Shown piece by piece: positions 1-6,379 of a stretch of DNA of 52,782 nt. The DNA lies in NCBI GenBank assembly GCA_028686075.1, contig JAQUCT010000009.1, positions 1 through 52,782 on the forward strand. The letters run 5' to 3'. Below the pieces are notes generated by a model. The model had not been told where the DNA came from and did no database searches. It saw nothing but the letters and a program-made list of their open reading frames with translations. Source of the stretch: Bacillota bacterium (GTDB lineage: Bacteria > Bacillota > Clostridia > Ch29). Each line of letters begins with the position of its first letter. Positions within the stretch are counted from its first letter, which is position 1. The translations under genes were made by a program, and so were the position numbers.

Positions 1-15
1 CATGAACGTTAGGCG
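1..15 (+). other. 3' end of an attC-like site (boundary of first cassette)
   Basis: The window opens inside an attC-like site. GTTAGGC at 8-14 fits the R' consensus GTTRRRY exactly. The sequence after it (8-25) is the near-complement of 919-937 at the other end of the same cassette, with one insertion and one mismatch. The 5' part of the site lies outside the window. Confidence 0.55.
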
Positions 16-41
16 ATATAGTGCTTATTGGAGGCAATATA

Positions 42-920
42 ATGTCAGTATCAATATTTAATAGTTATGAAGGTGAGAAAAAACTTCTTAAACTCTATGA
101 TCAGGCTTTAATTGGACTCGGGTTGGAATATGAAGAAAATTATGTCAAGACCCGTTATGGTAAGACTCATATTTTAACTACTGGACCCGAGAAAGCTCCA
201 CCAGTTGTACTTTTGCAGGGAGGCAATACTGTTAGTCCAATAACGCTATCTTGGTTTCTTCCATTAACAAAACAATTTCGGGTTTATGCACCAGATACTA
301 TTGGACATCCAGGAAAAAGTGAACAGGTTAGAATTTCACCATCAGATGATAGCTTTGGAAAATGGACAATTGATATTCTGGATGGGTTGGGTTTGTCTGA
401 GGCTATATTCATTGGACCTTCATATGGTGCTGGGATTATATTAAGAACAGCATCGTTCGCACCAGAAAGAATAAAAAAGGCTGTGTTATATGTACCTTCA
501 GGTATTGCTTCGGGGTCGATAGCACAAATGGTACGCAAAGTAGTTCTGCCTATGCTGATGTACAAGATGTATCCAAGTGAAGAAAGATTAATTAAAGCAG
601 TAAGACCGATGTTTACTGGGGAAATTGATGAAATCACTAAGCAAGTTACCGGGGCGGTTTTTCGGTATGTTAAGCTTGAAACAAACATGCCCCGATTAGC
701 TAAGAAAGAGGAATTGATTAAGTTTAAATCTCCTACAATTGTTATAGCTGGAGATAAGGATATTTTTTTTCCTGCACAAAGAGTCATTCCGCGTGCAAAA
801 GATATTATTACTAATCTTGTAGGCGCAGAATCAATTCCGGATTTAGGGCATTTACCTTCAAAGGATAATTTAAACTACATAAATGACCTAATTATAAGAT
901 TTATCAAAAAAGAGAAATAG
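42..920 (+). CDS. alpha/beta hydrolase fold protein
   Basis: A 292-residue cytoplasmic protein of the alpha/beta hydrolase superfamily; substrate unknown. The nucleophile elbow is GPSYGAG (Ser about residue 127 from this start), the acid is in AGDKD (about 240) and the histidine in LGHLP (about 270), so a Ser-Asp-His triad is intact. The oxyanion region LQGGN lies near residue 59. I chose ATG 42 because GGAGG at 30-34 sits 7 nt upstream; a GTG at 21 in the same frame has no ribosome binding site. The gene fills the first cassette and is followed 10 nt after its stop by an attC-like R'' arm. It is AT-richer than the genes beyond 7.4 kb, consistent with acquisition as a cassette. Confidence 0.85.
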   Translation: MSVSIFNSYEGEKKLLKLYDQALIGLGLEYEENYVKTRYGKTHILTTGPEKAPPVVLLQGGNTVSPITLSWFLPLTKQFRVYAPDTIGHPGKSEQVRISPSDDSFGKWTIDILDGLGLSEAIFIGPSYGAGIILRTASFAPERIKKAVLYVPSGIASGSIAQMVRKVVLPMLMYKMYPSEERLIKAVRPMFTGEIDEITKQVTGAVFRYVKLETNMPRLAKKEELIKFKSPTIVIAGDKDIFFPAQRVIPRAKDIITNLVGAESIPDLGHLPSKDNLNYINDLIIRFIKKEK

Positions 921-929
921 CACTACGAT

Positions 930-1068
930 CGGCTAACAGCAAGGGTTTACGCAAGGGGTTCGGCCATAAAGAATGTGAGAATGAAAGCAATGACCTCACC
1001 CACATCACCAAGCCCAAGTCGAAGTGTCACTAGGGCTTGGCGACGTCGCAGATGCCTGACGTTATGTG
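930..1068 (+). other. attC-like recombination site 1
   Basis: R'' CGGCTAAC (930-937), a terminal hairpin CCAAGCCC/GGGCTTGG (1008-1015 with 1033-1040), then GACGTCGCAGATGCCTGAC and the R' core GTTATGTG (1061-1068). The 3' half aligns along its length with the sites ending at 3169, 4329, 5218 and 6470. Total length, about 138 bp, is at the long end of known attC sites, similar to Vibrio repeats. Confidence 0.65.
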
Positions 1069-1126
1069 AAATCGGCTAAAAAGGAGCAGAAGGTATGAAA
1101 CTTAAGTTCTAGTGAAATAATTATTG

Positions 1127-1155
1127 TTGAAGTAAAGGGAAAATTTAGATAGAAT
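1127..1155 (+). promoter_or_regulatory. promoter of HEPN/MNT pair 1
   Basis: TTGAAG (1127-1132) and TAGAAT (1150-1155) are separated by 17 nt, about 30 nt upstream of the HEPN start. It lies inside the cassette, so the toxin-antitoxin pair does not depend on an array promoter. Confidence 0.55.
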
Positions 1156-1185
1156 ATAAGGTAGAAATTGAAAAGGACATTAGAG

Positions 1186-1587
1186 ATGAATAAAGATCAG
1201 AAATTCCTGTATTGGTTGGATATAGCGGAATATGATCTAAAAACTGCCGAAGCTATGCTAACTTCTGGTAGATTTGTGTATGTTGTTTTCATGTGTCAAC
1301 AGTCTTTAGAGAAGCTTGCCAAAGGATTGTATAATTATTACATTGATGATAATGTCCCGCGCGTACATAATATTAGTTTTATTATAAATAGGTTAGTTGA
1401 AAAACTAAACATTGAAGTAGAAGAACAATGCTATTATTTATTCGATAAATTAGCTGCATATTATTTACAGGGCAGATATCCTTCATTTAAAGAAAAAATA
1501 TCAGAATTGGTCAGTGGGGACGAAGCAAGAAAAATCTTCGAAAAGACTAAGGAGGTTTTTGAATGGATGAAATCTCTGAAAGAATAA
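1186..1587 (+). CDS. HEPN domain protein, probable toxin of a HEPN/MNT pair
   Basis: A 133-residue all-helical HEPN domain protein (COG1895 type). Helix 1 holds WLDIAEYDLKTAEAML, followed by CQQSLEKLAKGL, an RVHNI segment (R59, H61) and the C-terminal GRYPS motif (R97) typical of this family. The classical RX4HXY ribonuclease motif of HepT is not evident, so RNase activity should not be assumed. The start is ATG 1186, with AAGG at 1173-1176; the frame also opens at TTG 1168. It overlaps the downstream nucleotidyltransferase by 25 nt, the usual translational coupling of HEPN/MNT pairs, in which the MNT partner modifies and neutralises the HEPN protein. It is clearly homologous to the protein at 3394-3786 in the next cassette. 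Confidence 0.8.
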   Translation: MNKDQKFLYWLDIAEYDLKTAEAMLTSGRFVYVVFMCQQSLEKLAKGLYNYYIDDNVPRVHNISFIINRLVEKLNIEVEEQCYYLFDKLAAYYLQGRYPSFKEKISELVSGDEARKIFEKTKEVFEWMKSLKE

Positions 1588-1889
1588 ATAGTGTAGTTAA
1601 AGACTATATTCGCGATGTACAAAAGCATTTTCCGATAAACAGAGCGGTTTTATATGGATCTTATGCTAAAGGTACCAATAATGAATATAGTGATGTAGAT
1701 GTGGCCATTTTCTCCGACAGCTTTAAAGATAAGAATAGGATCGAAGTAAATACATTTTTGTTTTCATTAGCGCGGAAATATAAAGACATTTGTATTGAGC
1801 CAATTGGGTTTGACAGTTCGGATTTAGAAGAAAACAACCCGTTTATTAAAGAAATAATAGATACAGGGAAAGAAATTTACGTTCAGTAG
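1563..1889 (+). CDS. MNT-type nucleotidyltransferase, probable antitoxin
   Basis: A 108-residue minimal nucleotidyltransferase (COG1708-like). The signature GSYAKG (residues 32-37) is followed by SDVDVAIF, giving the metal-binding pair D44 and D46. Characterised MNT antitoxins transfer AMP from ATP to a tyrosine of their HEPN partner; that role is inferred here from pairing and motif. The ORF overlaps the HEPN gene by 25 nt and ends 34 nt before an attC-like R'' arm. No helix-turn-helix is present, so autoregulation by this protein is not expected from sequence. Confidence 0.8.
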   Translation: MDEISERINSVVKDYIRDVQKHFPINRAVLYGSYAKGTNNEYSDVDVAIFSDSFKDKNRIEVNTFLFSLARKYKDICIEPIGFDSSDLEENNPFIKEIIDTGKEIYVQ

Positions 1890-1916
1890 ATTTCTCTTTT
1901 TTTATTGTGTGGTAGG

Positions 1917-1945
1917 CCGACATCACATAACAAATTAGAGATTTA
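1917..1945 (+). other. 5' arm of an interrupted attC-like site (site 2)
   Basis: CACATAAC at 1924-1931 is the exact reverse complement of the cassette's first bases (1061-1068), and the match extends to 13 of 15 (1917-1931 against 1061-1075). It is followed by AACAAATTAGAG, also present after the R'' at 5899. The rest of the site is separated from it by IS91-type sequence. Confidence 0.6.
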
Positions 1946-2021
1946 TGATGTTCTCGAACAAAAATAAAGAAAACCCCTTAATGAGTATAGGACCGGAGTT
2001 TTCGATTAGTTCTATCCCGAG

Positions 2022-2541
2022 TTACGGCACAGCATACGCATCACTTAATAGACCGAAAAACACCATAATACCGCCGCATAAAGGGCAGGCGAGATAATGC
2101 TTAACAACCTTGGGCATGGCAGGTCTTAAACCGGCAAGCTTAATACAAAGGGCAAGTTTTGTAGATATATTCCGGCTTGAAAAAATTCCATAGTGCCGGA
2201 TCTTAGTAAAGCCCGATGGAAGTACATGGAGAAGGAACCTTGTAGTCCTTCCATTTAAATGACACAGTGTTTCCATCAAAGCCAACTATTCTGCGGTTAC
2301 TGATGGCAACCCTATGGGTATATCGTCCCAGGTATTTGACCACGTGACCGGGTGACTTAAAAGGTTTCTTACAGTAGACAACCCAGGGCCTATGGTATAA
2401 ACTGTTAATTAAATCAAGGAAGTTAAGACCATATGAAAGCTCTTTAGCATCATTGAAAAGTTTAATATCACCACGCTTCCATGCTTCTTTTAAGTGAAAC
2501 AAGAATTTACCTTTAAACTTATTTGAGATTAAGCACCTCAC
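2022..2541 (-). pseudogene. IS91-family transposase, C-terminal remnant
   Basis: Two overlapping minus-strand frames encode consecutive parts of an IS91-type rolling-circle transposase. The first has CKKPFKSPGHVVKYLGRYTHRVAISN and ends in SFKWKDYK; the second continues FLLHVLPSGFTKIRHYGIF and a CPLCGG zinc knuckle. In intact transposases about 20 residues (the segment leading to EEFIRRF) lie between them, so a short out-of-frame deletion has removed that segment. The N-terminal half is absent. A 191-bp part (2072-2262) recurs almost identically at 6016-6206. Not functional. Confidence 0.8.
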
Positions 2542-2941
2542 TTATACGAAGACCGGCTGAATAGGCGGTAAGAAGCACGGTTTTGTGCTTAAGGTTTGGT
2601 ATATGCTCCATGATAGATAGAATTTCTTCCTTGGATAGTACATAGGGTAGTTTCTTTGGCTTCTTTGGCTGCACAATGACATCATCGGACCACCCTCGGC
2701 CAAGGACCGAGTTGAACATGACCTTGAAGGCATTGCAGGAGATATTAATATTACTGTAACTGATACCCTTTTTAATCCGGTAGTGAAGATACTGCTTTAT
2801 CTCATCAGGTGAGATGTGAATTGGGGGCTTGCCGGAATGTTTCTCTAGCAATCTAACGTGATTTAGGTAATGCCTTTGCGTGTTTTGGGAATAGCCGCGA
2901 AGCTCCATCTCGAACTTCATTGCTTCATAAGGGTTTTGCAT
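2519..2941 (-). pseudogene. truncated tyrosine recombinase (IS91-associated integrase-like ORF)
   Basis: About 140 residues match the N-terminal SAM-like DNA-binding domain (residues 5-85, GYSQNTQRHYLNHVRLLEKH) and the start of the catalytic domain of tyrosine recombinases, up to the first catalytic arginine in AGLRISEVLNLK. The frame then stops at the junction with transposase sequence; the remaining catalytic residues (second Arg, His, Tyr) are absent, so it cannot recombine DNA. Its position immediately upstream of IS91 transposase sequence fits the accessory recombinase of certain IS91-like elements better than an integron integrase, and the additional IntI-specific domain cannot be present in what remains. 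Confidence 0.7.
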
Positions 2942-3025
2942 AAGGTATACATCCTTTCCTGATTATTAAATACAGGAAGATGACACCACAAAGGAGGGTA
3001 ACACGAGCTACCGCGTAGCGGTTTA

Positions 3026-3169
3026 GTACAACAAAGCATGCCCGTAAAGGTGCGGCGGGGGCGGGTTTGGAGTATGCGCGCCACACCGTTTCACCGGGTG
3101 CAAGCACCGCCAGGAAGAATGGCTTTGTGGGTCCGGCTCAGGGGCGTCGCGAGTGCAGGACGTTCTCCG
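3026..3169 (+). other. attC-like recombination site 3
   Basis: GTACAACAAAGCATGC (from 3026) as R''/L'' arm, GC-rich centre, then CGCGAGTGC (3148-3156), a 5-nt AGGAC spacer and the R' core GTTCTCCG (3162-3169). The 5' arm AACAAAGCA is shared with site 4 at 4192. Short ORFs across this stretch are a by-product of its GC-rich hairpins. It is the probable 3' boundary of the cassette containing HEPN/MNT pair 1 and the IS91 remnant. Confidence 0.6.
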
Positions 3170-3348
3170 AAACCACACGCGTTGGACGCGGCGTCCTGCC
3201 GCGAATTATGCAAGCATATGATTTGAGTGTTTATTGGTTCATAGTAGTAGAATTATTAGTGGCAACGGAAATGTATGCTCCATCAGGCGAGTAATCACTG
3301 AGCTATTCTTTTAACCTGTGTGGTACTCTTCTATTTAAATGAAGTACA

Positions 3349-3357
3349 TGGTACAAT
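3349..3357 (+). promoter_or_regulatory. extended -10 promoter of HEPN/MNT pair 2
   Basis: TGGTACAAT (3349-3357) is an extended -10 element 37 nt upstream of the HEPN start. There is no good -35, which extended -10 promoters can dispense with. Confidence 0.4.
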
Positions 3358-3393
3358 ATAAGATAGAGTTTACATATAAAGGGAAGTGATATA

Positions 3394-3786
3394 ATGGATA
3401 AACAAGAAAGACATAAATACTGGCTTGAATTAGCTGAATATGATTTGGAAACGGCTAAGGTCATACTAACAGGAGAGCGATATTTGTATGTTGGTTTTAT
3501 GTGCCATCAAGTTATAGAAAAGGCCCTAAAAGGGTATTATGCTTGTATATCTGAAGATAATCCGCCTTATATTCATAACCTTACAATACTATCAAAGAAA
3601 TCAGGTGTATATCAGCTTTTTACTGAAGAGCAGAAGGATATTATTGATTCACTTGAGCCCCTTAATATTCAAGCAAGGTATCCAACCGTTAAGGATAAAC
3701 TTTTGAAGTCGTTGACAAAGGAAAAGTGTAAAAGAATAATTGATGAAACGGAGGTTTTATTTCAATGGATAAAAGCCAGGCTTTAG
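3394..3786 (+). CDS. HEPN domain protein, probable toxin (second pair)
   Basis: A 130-residue HEPN protein homologous to the one at 1186-1587: YWLELAEYDLETAK in helix 1, CHQVIEKALKGYY, IHNLTIL (H61) and the family motif ARYP (residues 94-97). As in the first copy the RX4HXY motif is not obvious. GGGAAGTGAT precedes the ATG. It overlaps the nucleotidyltransferase gene by 22 nt. The pair occupies its own cassette between attC-like sites 3 and 4. The sequence is too diverged from the first pair to be a recent duplication. Confidence 0.8.
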   Translation: MDKQERHKYWLELAEYDLETAKVILTGERYLYVGFMCHQVIEKALKGYYACISEDNPPYIHNLTILSKKSGVYQLFTEEQKDIIDSLEPLNIQARYPTVKDKLLKSLTKEKCKRIIDETEVLFQWIKARL

Positions 3787-4073
3787 AAAAGGCCATGCAA
3801 TATGCAGCATTAGTAAGTGAGAAGATAAAACCTCAAAAGATTGTTTTATATGGTTCTTACGCAAAAGGAAATTGGAAGGAAGAAAGCGATATAGATATTG
3901 CTATAGTTGTTGATGCAATTGGTGAGGACTTTTTAGATACAGAAACATTGTTATATAAATTGAGAAGGAATATAGATGACAGAATAGAACCGATCCTTTT
4001 GGAATGCAAAAAAGATGAAAGTGGTTTTTTAGATGAGATATTGAAACATGGGCAAGTTATTTATAGTGTATAA
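3765..4073 (+). CDS. MNT-type nucleotidyltransferase, probable antitoxin (second pair)
   Basis: A 102-residue minimal nucleotidyltransferase with GSYAKG (residues 30-35) and SDIDIAIV carrying the metal-binding D42 and D44. By family it should AMPylate and silence the overlapping HEPN protein. The ORF ends about 110 nt before attC-like site 4. A short stem-loop (GCTGGAAGTT ... AACTTTCAGC, about 4077-4100) followed by TTTTTAT right after the stop could end transcription. Confidence 0.8.
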   Translation: MDKSQALEKAMQYAALVSEKIKPQKIVLYGSYAKGNWKEESDIDIAIVVDAIGEDFLDTETLLYKLRRNIDDRIEPILLECKKDESGFLDEILKHGQVIYSV

Positions 4074-4075
4074 AA

Positions 4076-4108
4076 TGCTGGAAGTTTAATAACTTTCAGC
4101 ATTTTTAT
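4076..4108 (+). terminator. probable intrinsic terminator after HEPN/MNT pair 2
   Basis: The inverted repeat TGCTGGAAGTT / AACTTTCAGCA is followed directly by TTTTTAT, starting 3 nt after the stop codon at 4073. Confidence 0.6.
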
Positions 4109-4175
4109 ATAGTATAGCAGGAATTAAAAAGATTAATCTAGTGGTGCGACGTCCTGTCGCACTCTGAGTTAAGGG

Positions 4176-4329
4176 ACGTGTGGCTTCGGAGAACAAAGCA
4201 CTTGCACAAGGGGTACAGCAGGGGGAAAGGCTCTGGCGCAAGGTCATGAAGTTATCCTGCCCACATCCACCAGCTTAAGATAGGAGTTATCTAAGGCTGG
4301 CGGACGTCGCGAGTGCCAGACGTTATACG
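4176..4329 (+). other. attC-like recombination site 4
   Basis: The clearest site. R'' CGGAGAAC (4187-4194) is followed by AAAGCACTTGC as L''. A terminal stem-loop CCAGC/GGCTGG with paired AAGATA/TATCT flanks lies at 4270-4300. L' GCGAGTGC (4309-4316) pairs with GCACTTGC. A 5-nt CAGAC spacer leads to R' GTTATACG (4322-4329). R'' is the exact complement of the first 8 nt of its own cassette at 3162, and the match extends to 17 of 19 nt (4176-4194 against 3162-3180). A separate hairpin GTGCGAC/GTCGCAC lies just upstream at 4143-4161. Confidence 0.7.
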
Positions 4330-4363
4330 CCATGCGAAAGCAGGGGTGGAAAACAGAAAGAAA

Positions 4364-4774
4364 TCAGGGTCTTTCCCTTATGCCCAATCGTTCCTTCAAA
4401 GCGGATTGGAGTACCTGAGAAAAATTAACGTTTTTCTCTATTGCGAGCTTGTTCAGCCATTGAGGGATAGAAAGTGTTTTCTTTATAGAGTAGTTTTCAA
4501 TGGCCTCCCGCATTGTAGGCATATATACTTCAATTAGTACAACGGCTTGGTTGGAATCAAGGTGTATATTGTTTATAGGGGTTGGTTCAGGAATTTCATC
4601 GTTATCTTCTTCCAGGCTATAAAGGTGAAGACCGAGTGCATCATTGGCCATTTTGACTGCCTCTTGGTCTGAGTTTGCACAGGAAAAACATCCAGGCAAA
4701 TCAGGAAAGGAAATGGAAATCCCATCATTAGAATATTCGAAAACTGCGGGGTAAATATAATGGTCCTTTTTCAA
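4364..4774 (-). CDS. hicB: HicB-family antitoxin
   Basis: A 136-residue HicB-type protein. The N-terminal degraded-RNase-H-like half has the family pattern YPAVFEYSNDGISISFPDLPGC (about 8-29). The C-terminal part, KTLSIPQWLNKLAIEKNVNFSQVLQSAL, is a DNA-binding ribbon-helix-helix or HTH segment able to repress the operon. The start is TTG 4774 with AAGGAAG about 10 nt upstream; no ATG is available. The gene follows hicA with 33 nt between and runs opposite to the other cassette genes, toward attC-like site 4. HicB neutralises the HicA mRNA interferase by direct binding. Confidence 0.85.
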   Translation of the reverse strand: MKKDHYIYPAVFEYSNDGISISFPDLPGCFSCANSDQEAVKMANDALGLHLYSLEEDNDEIPEPTPINNIHLDSNQAVVLIEVYMPTMREAIENYSIKKTLSIPQWLNKLAIEKNVNFSQVLQSALKERLGIRERP

Positions 4775-4807
4775 TTTGAATACACTTCCTTTAACTGTTA
4801 AATGATT

Positions 4808-5008
4808 TTAGTCCGTGGGTTTAACATCTGCCTGCTTCATGACATTTTTGACGGTTTTGTAGGGAATGTCTTTTCTCGGGTGGGGGATGGTAACTTTGTC
4901 TTTTTTAGTAGGCTGCTTAAAATGGTGATGGCTGCCCGAGGCTTTATAGAAGTACCAACCATCATCATTTAGAATCTTAATCAACTCTGTTGATGAGTAT
5001 GACTTCAT
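4808..5008 (-). CDS. hicA: HicA-family mRNA interferase toxin
   Basis: A 66-residue HicA toxin, a small dsRNA-binding-fold ribonuclease that cleaves mRNA in the absence of HicB. It shows the family core LNDDGWYFYKASGSHHHF with the catalytic histidine in the GSHHHF motif, then VTIPHPRKDIPYKTVKNVMKQA. The start ATG 5008 is preceded by GAGGG about 9 nt upstream; the longer frame to 5110 has no ribosome binding site and would cross the promoter. It is first in the two-gene hicA-hicB operon, transcribed from the promoter at 5031-5059. Confidence 0.85.
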   Translation of the reverse strand: MKSYSSTELIKILNDDGWYFYKASGSHHHFKQPTKKDKVTIPHPRKDIPYKTVKNVMKQADVKPTD

Positions 5009-5030
5009 AGATAATATCCCTCTTAAGGTT

Positions 5031-5059
5031 ATTATAATACGTAGGAAACTACGTGTCAA
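5031..5059 (-). promoter_or_regulatory. hicAB promoter with palindromic operator in the spacer
   Basis: On the minus strand TTGACA (5059-5054), a 17-nt spacer and TATAAT (5036-5031) form a perfect consensus sigma-A promoter. The spacer carries the inverted repeat ACGTAG-N4-CTACGT (5039-5054), a strong candidate operator for HicB autorepression. Confidence 0.8.
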
Positions 5060-5082
5060 AGAGATTTTGAAAGAAGCACGTC

Positions 5083-5218
5083 GCAGAACAACGAGTTGCA
5101 GATTATGCACCGGTTAGAGATTAATCTCGGTAATTCCGGAGCTTCAACCCAAATCCGTCCGCCTAACATAAGAGCTATGTAAGGCAGCCGGACTTCTGCA
5201 ACTTGCAGGAGTTATCTG
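5083..5218 (+). other. attC-like recombination site 5
   Basis: R'' GCAGAAC (5083-5089) and L'' GAGTTGCAG (5093-5101). The central hairpin GTCCGCCTAACATA / TATGTAAGGCAGCCGGAC lies at about 5157-5193. L' CTGCAACTTGC (from 5196) pairs exactly with the L'' arm over 8 bp, and R' GTTATCTG is at 5211-5218. Here R'' is a poor match to its own cassette's start at 4322, unlike the other sites. The cassette it closes is the one with inverted hicAB. No gene lies in 5009-5333. Confidence 0.65.
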
Positions 5219-5292
5219 AAATATAGCACACGAAGTTGCCCGTCCTCGTGACGGGCAAACAAAGCGTTAGTGTGGTTGAGTTTATAGCCCTA

Positions 5293-5301
5293 TGGTATAA
5301 T
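5293..5301 (+). promoter_or_regulatory. extended -10 promoter of the ParD/ParE-like pair
   Basis: TGGTATAAT (5293-5301) is an extended -10 with a consensus TATAAT, 33 nt before the antitoxin start. A TTGAGT at 5276-5281 is too close (14 nt) to be a normal -35. Confidence 0.55.
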
Positions 5302-5333
5302 AAAGGAAAGCGCAATCAAGGGGGTGTTGATAA

Positions 5334-5510
5334 ATGAGTACTTTAAAAGATGAAGCCAGAAGAATAATTGAAGATTTGCCCGAAAATGCGACCTGGGATG
5401 ATTTAATGTACCAATTATATGTTAAAAAAAGAGTTGAGACCGGAATTAAAGAAATCGAAAATGGAGAGACACTTCCCCATGAAGAAGTAAAGAAGAGATT
5501 ATTAACATGA
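5334..5510 (+). CDS. small antitoxin of a ParE/RelE-type pair
   Basis: A 58-residue acidic protein beginning MSTLKDEARRIIEDLPENA, followed by TWDDLMYQLYVKKRVETGI and a C-terminal tail ending in KKRLLT. It has the size and layout of short antitoxins that precede RelE/ParE toxins (N-terminal dimerising segment, helix WDDLMYQLYVKKRVE, then a toxin-wrapping tail). AAGGGGGTG stands about 9 nt before ATG 5334. Its stop overlaps the start of the next gene (ATGA at 5507-5510), so the two are translationally coupled. Family assignment rests on position and pattern. Confidence 0.75.
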   Translation: MSTLKDEARRIIEDLPENATWDDLMYQLYVKKRVETGIKEIENGETLPHEEVKKRLLT

Positions 5511-5815
5511 AAATTATCTGGACTAAATCTGCTGTCTTAAATTTGGAGAGTATTAAAAGCTATATTGCTCAGGATTCACAGTATTATTCAGTAGAATTGA
5601 CAGAGAAAATTTTTGGTGCCGTAGAAAAGCTTAGCGGTTTTCCGAGATTGGGCAGGGAAGTTCCGGAAATAAAGAAAGAAAATATTCGTGAAATTATTTA
5701 TGGAAATTACCGTATTCTTTATAGAATTGACACCGAAGTCCTTTATATTATTGCCATCATTCATGCTACACGAGATTTTAACCAAGTAAAGTTAAACCAA
5801 TGGGAAATTTTCTAG
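5507..5815 (+). CDS. ParE/RelE-superfamily toxin
   Basis: A 102-residue plasmid stabilisation-type protein. The start MKIIWTKSAVLNLESIKSYI is the hallmark of ParE/RelE toxins, followed by the core FPRLGREVPEI, IREIIYGNYRILYRI and the C-terminal IIHATRDF. Members either poison gyrase (ParE) or cleave mRNA at the ribosome (RelE); the sequence does not decide between them. It overlaps the antitoxin stop by 4 nt and lies in its own cassette between attC-like sites 5 and 6. Confidence 0.85.
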   Translation: MKIIWTKSAVLNLESIKSYIAQDSQYYSVELTEKIFGAVEKLSGFPRLGREVPEIKKENIREIIYGNYRILYRIDTEVLYIIAIIHATRDFNQVKLNQWEIF

Positions 5816-5845
5816 CCACTAAAACTTATTCAATATAAATAGAAG

Positions 5846-5869
5846 TGAAAGTGCGACCATCCTTGGTCG
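5846..5869 (+). terminator. stem-loop after the ParE-like toxin
   Basis: GCGACC-ATCCTT-GGTCGC followed by TTCAAATT, about 35 nt after the toxin stop. The T-run is short, so it may instead be a transcript-stabilising hairpin. Confidence 0.4.
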
Positions 5870-5886
5870 CTTCAAATTAGGGCCGA

Positions 5887-5920
5887 TGTGCCATACTTCA
5901 GATAACAAATTAGAGTTGTA
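5887..5920 (+). other. 5' arm of interrupted attC-like site 6
   Basis: CAGATAAC (5899-5906) is the exact complement of the cassette start GTTATCTG at 5211. The match extends to 18 of 20 nt (5887-5906 against 5211-5230). AACAAATTAGAG follows, as in the arm at 1924. The other half of the site is found near 6400-6470, after insertion-sequence remnants. Confidence 0.6.
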
Positions 5921-6015
5921 CTGAACCGTCTGCCACACAGAAGCTCTTTATGGGGAATCAATCTTCGCCCTAACCATACAAACCGCCAAATGACAGTGTA
6001 TAAGAATAGTAGTAT

Positions 6016-6206
6016 CGCCGCATAAAGGGCAGGCGAGATAATGCTTAACAACCTTGGGTATGGCAGGTCTTAAACTGGCAAGCTTAATACAAAGGGCAAG
6101 TTTTGTAGATATATTCCGGCTTGAGAAAATTCCATAGTGCCGGATCTTAGTAAAGCCCGACGGAAGTACATGGAGAAGGAACCTTGTAGTCCTTCCATTT
6201 AAATGA
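6016..6206 (-). mobile_element. second fragment of the IS91-type element (191-bp direct repeat)
   Basis: Positions 6016-6206 repeat 2072-2262 with about four mismatches. On the minus strand they encode the same transposase C-terminal segment (FLLHVLPSGFTKIRHYGIF to CPLCG). The repeat includes the out-of-frame deletion junction of the first copy, so both derive from one already deleted element. Flanking sequence beyond CPLCG differs between the copies. Confidence 0.85.
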
Positions 6207-6209
6207 TAC

Positions 6210-6348
6210 ATAGCAAAAACTATTACCGAACTGAATAATCGCTGTGCTTTATTGGAGCAGCAAAACGTTGAATTAATGGTTAAATTAAGATGGTATGAAG
6301 AACAATTCCACCGTAATGCCGGCTTCAAAAGTAATTTTTCTCAACAGT
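6210..6348 (+). pseudogene. IS66-type transposase N-terminal remnant
   Basis: The plus-strand frame reads ITELNNRCALLEQQNVELM followed by KLRWYEEQFHRN. This resembles the coiled-coil N-terminus of IS66-family TnpC transposases (leucine-zipper-like segment followed by KLRWYEEQF). It abuts the IS91 repeat at 6206 directly and has no start codon or remainder. Assignment is by short motif only. Confidence 0.5.
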
Positions 6349-6379
6349 GCCGTGCGACCAATGCAAGGGTGCTGATGGT

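Larger units (their letters stand above)
1957..2941 (-). mobile_element. internally deleted IS91-type element
   Basis: Reading on the minus strand, a tyrosine-recombinase N-terminal half (2941 to about 2522) runs straight into the C-terminal half of an IS91-type transposase (about 2521 to 2022). The layout integrase-like ORF then transposase is known in some IS91-family elements. Everything between them, including the transposase N-terminal zinc finger and the first catalytic motifs, is missing. A further out-of-frame deletion lies near 2230-2240. The low-coordinate end sits close to the palindrome GTTCTCGAAC at about 1950-1959, which contains the GAAC/GTTC tetranucleotide at which IS91 elements insert. 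Exact termini cannot be fixed. Confidence 0.6.

Noticed and set aside
2519-2941. Tyrosine recombinase fragment as the missing integron integrase
   Set aside because: It is cut off after the first catalytic arginine, has no room for the IntI-specific domain, and is joined directly to IS91-type transposase sequence, which explains it better.
3038-3294. Overlapping plus-strand ORFs of 62 and 75 codons
   Set aside because: They lie across the GC-rich hairpins of attC-like site 3, have no ribosome binding site and no recognisable pattern.
4143-4161. GTGCGAC hairpin as part of attC-like site 4
   Set aside because: It lies upstream of the R'' arm and has no counterpart at the other sites; it is more likely a terminator-like element of the preceding cassette.
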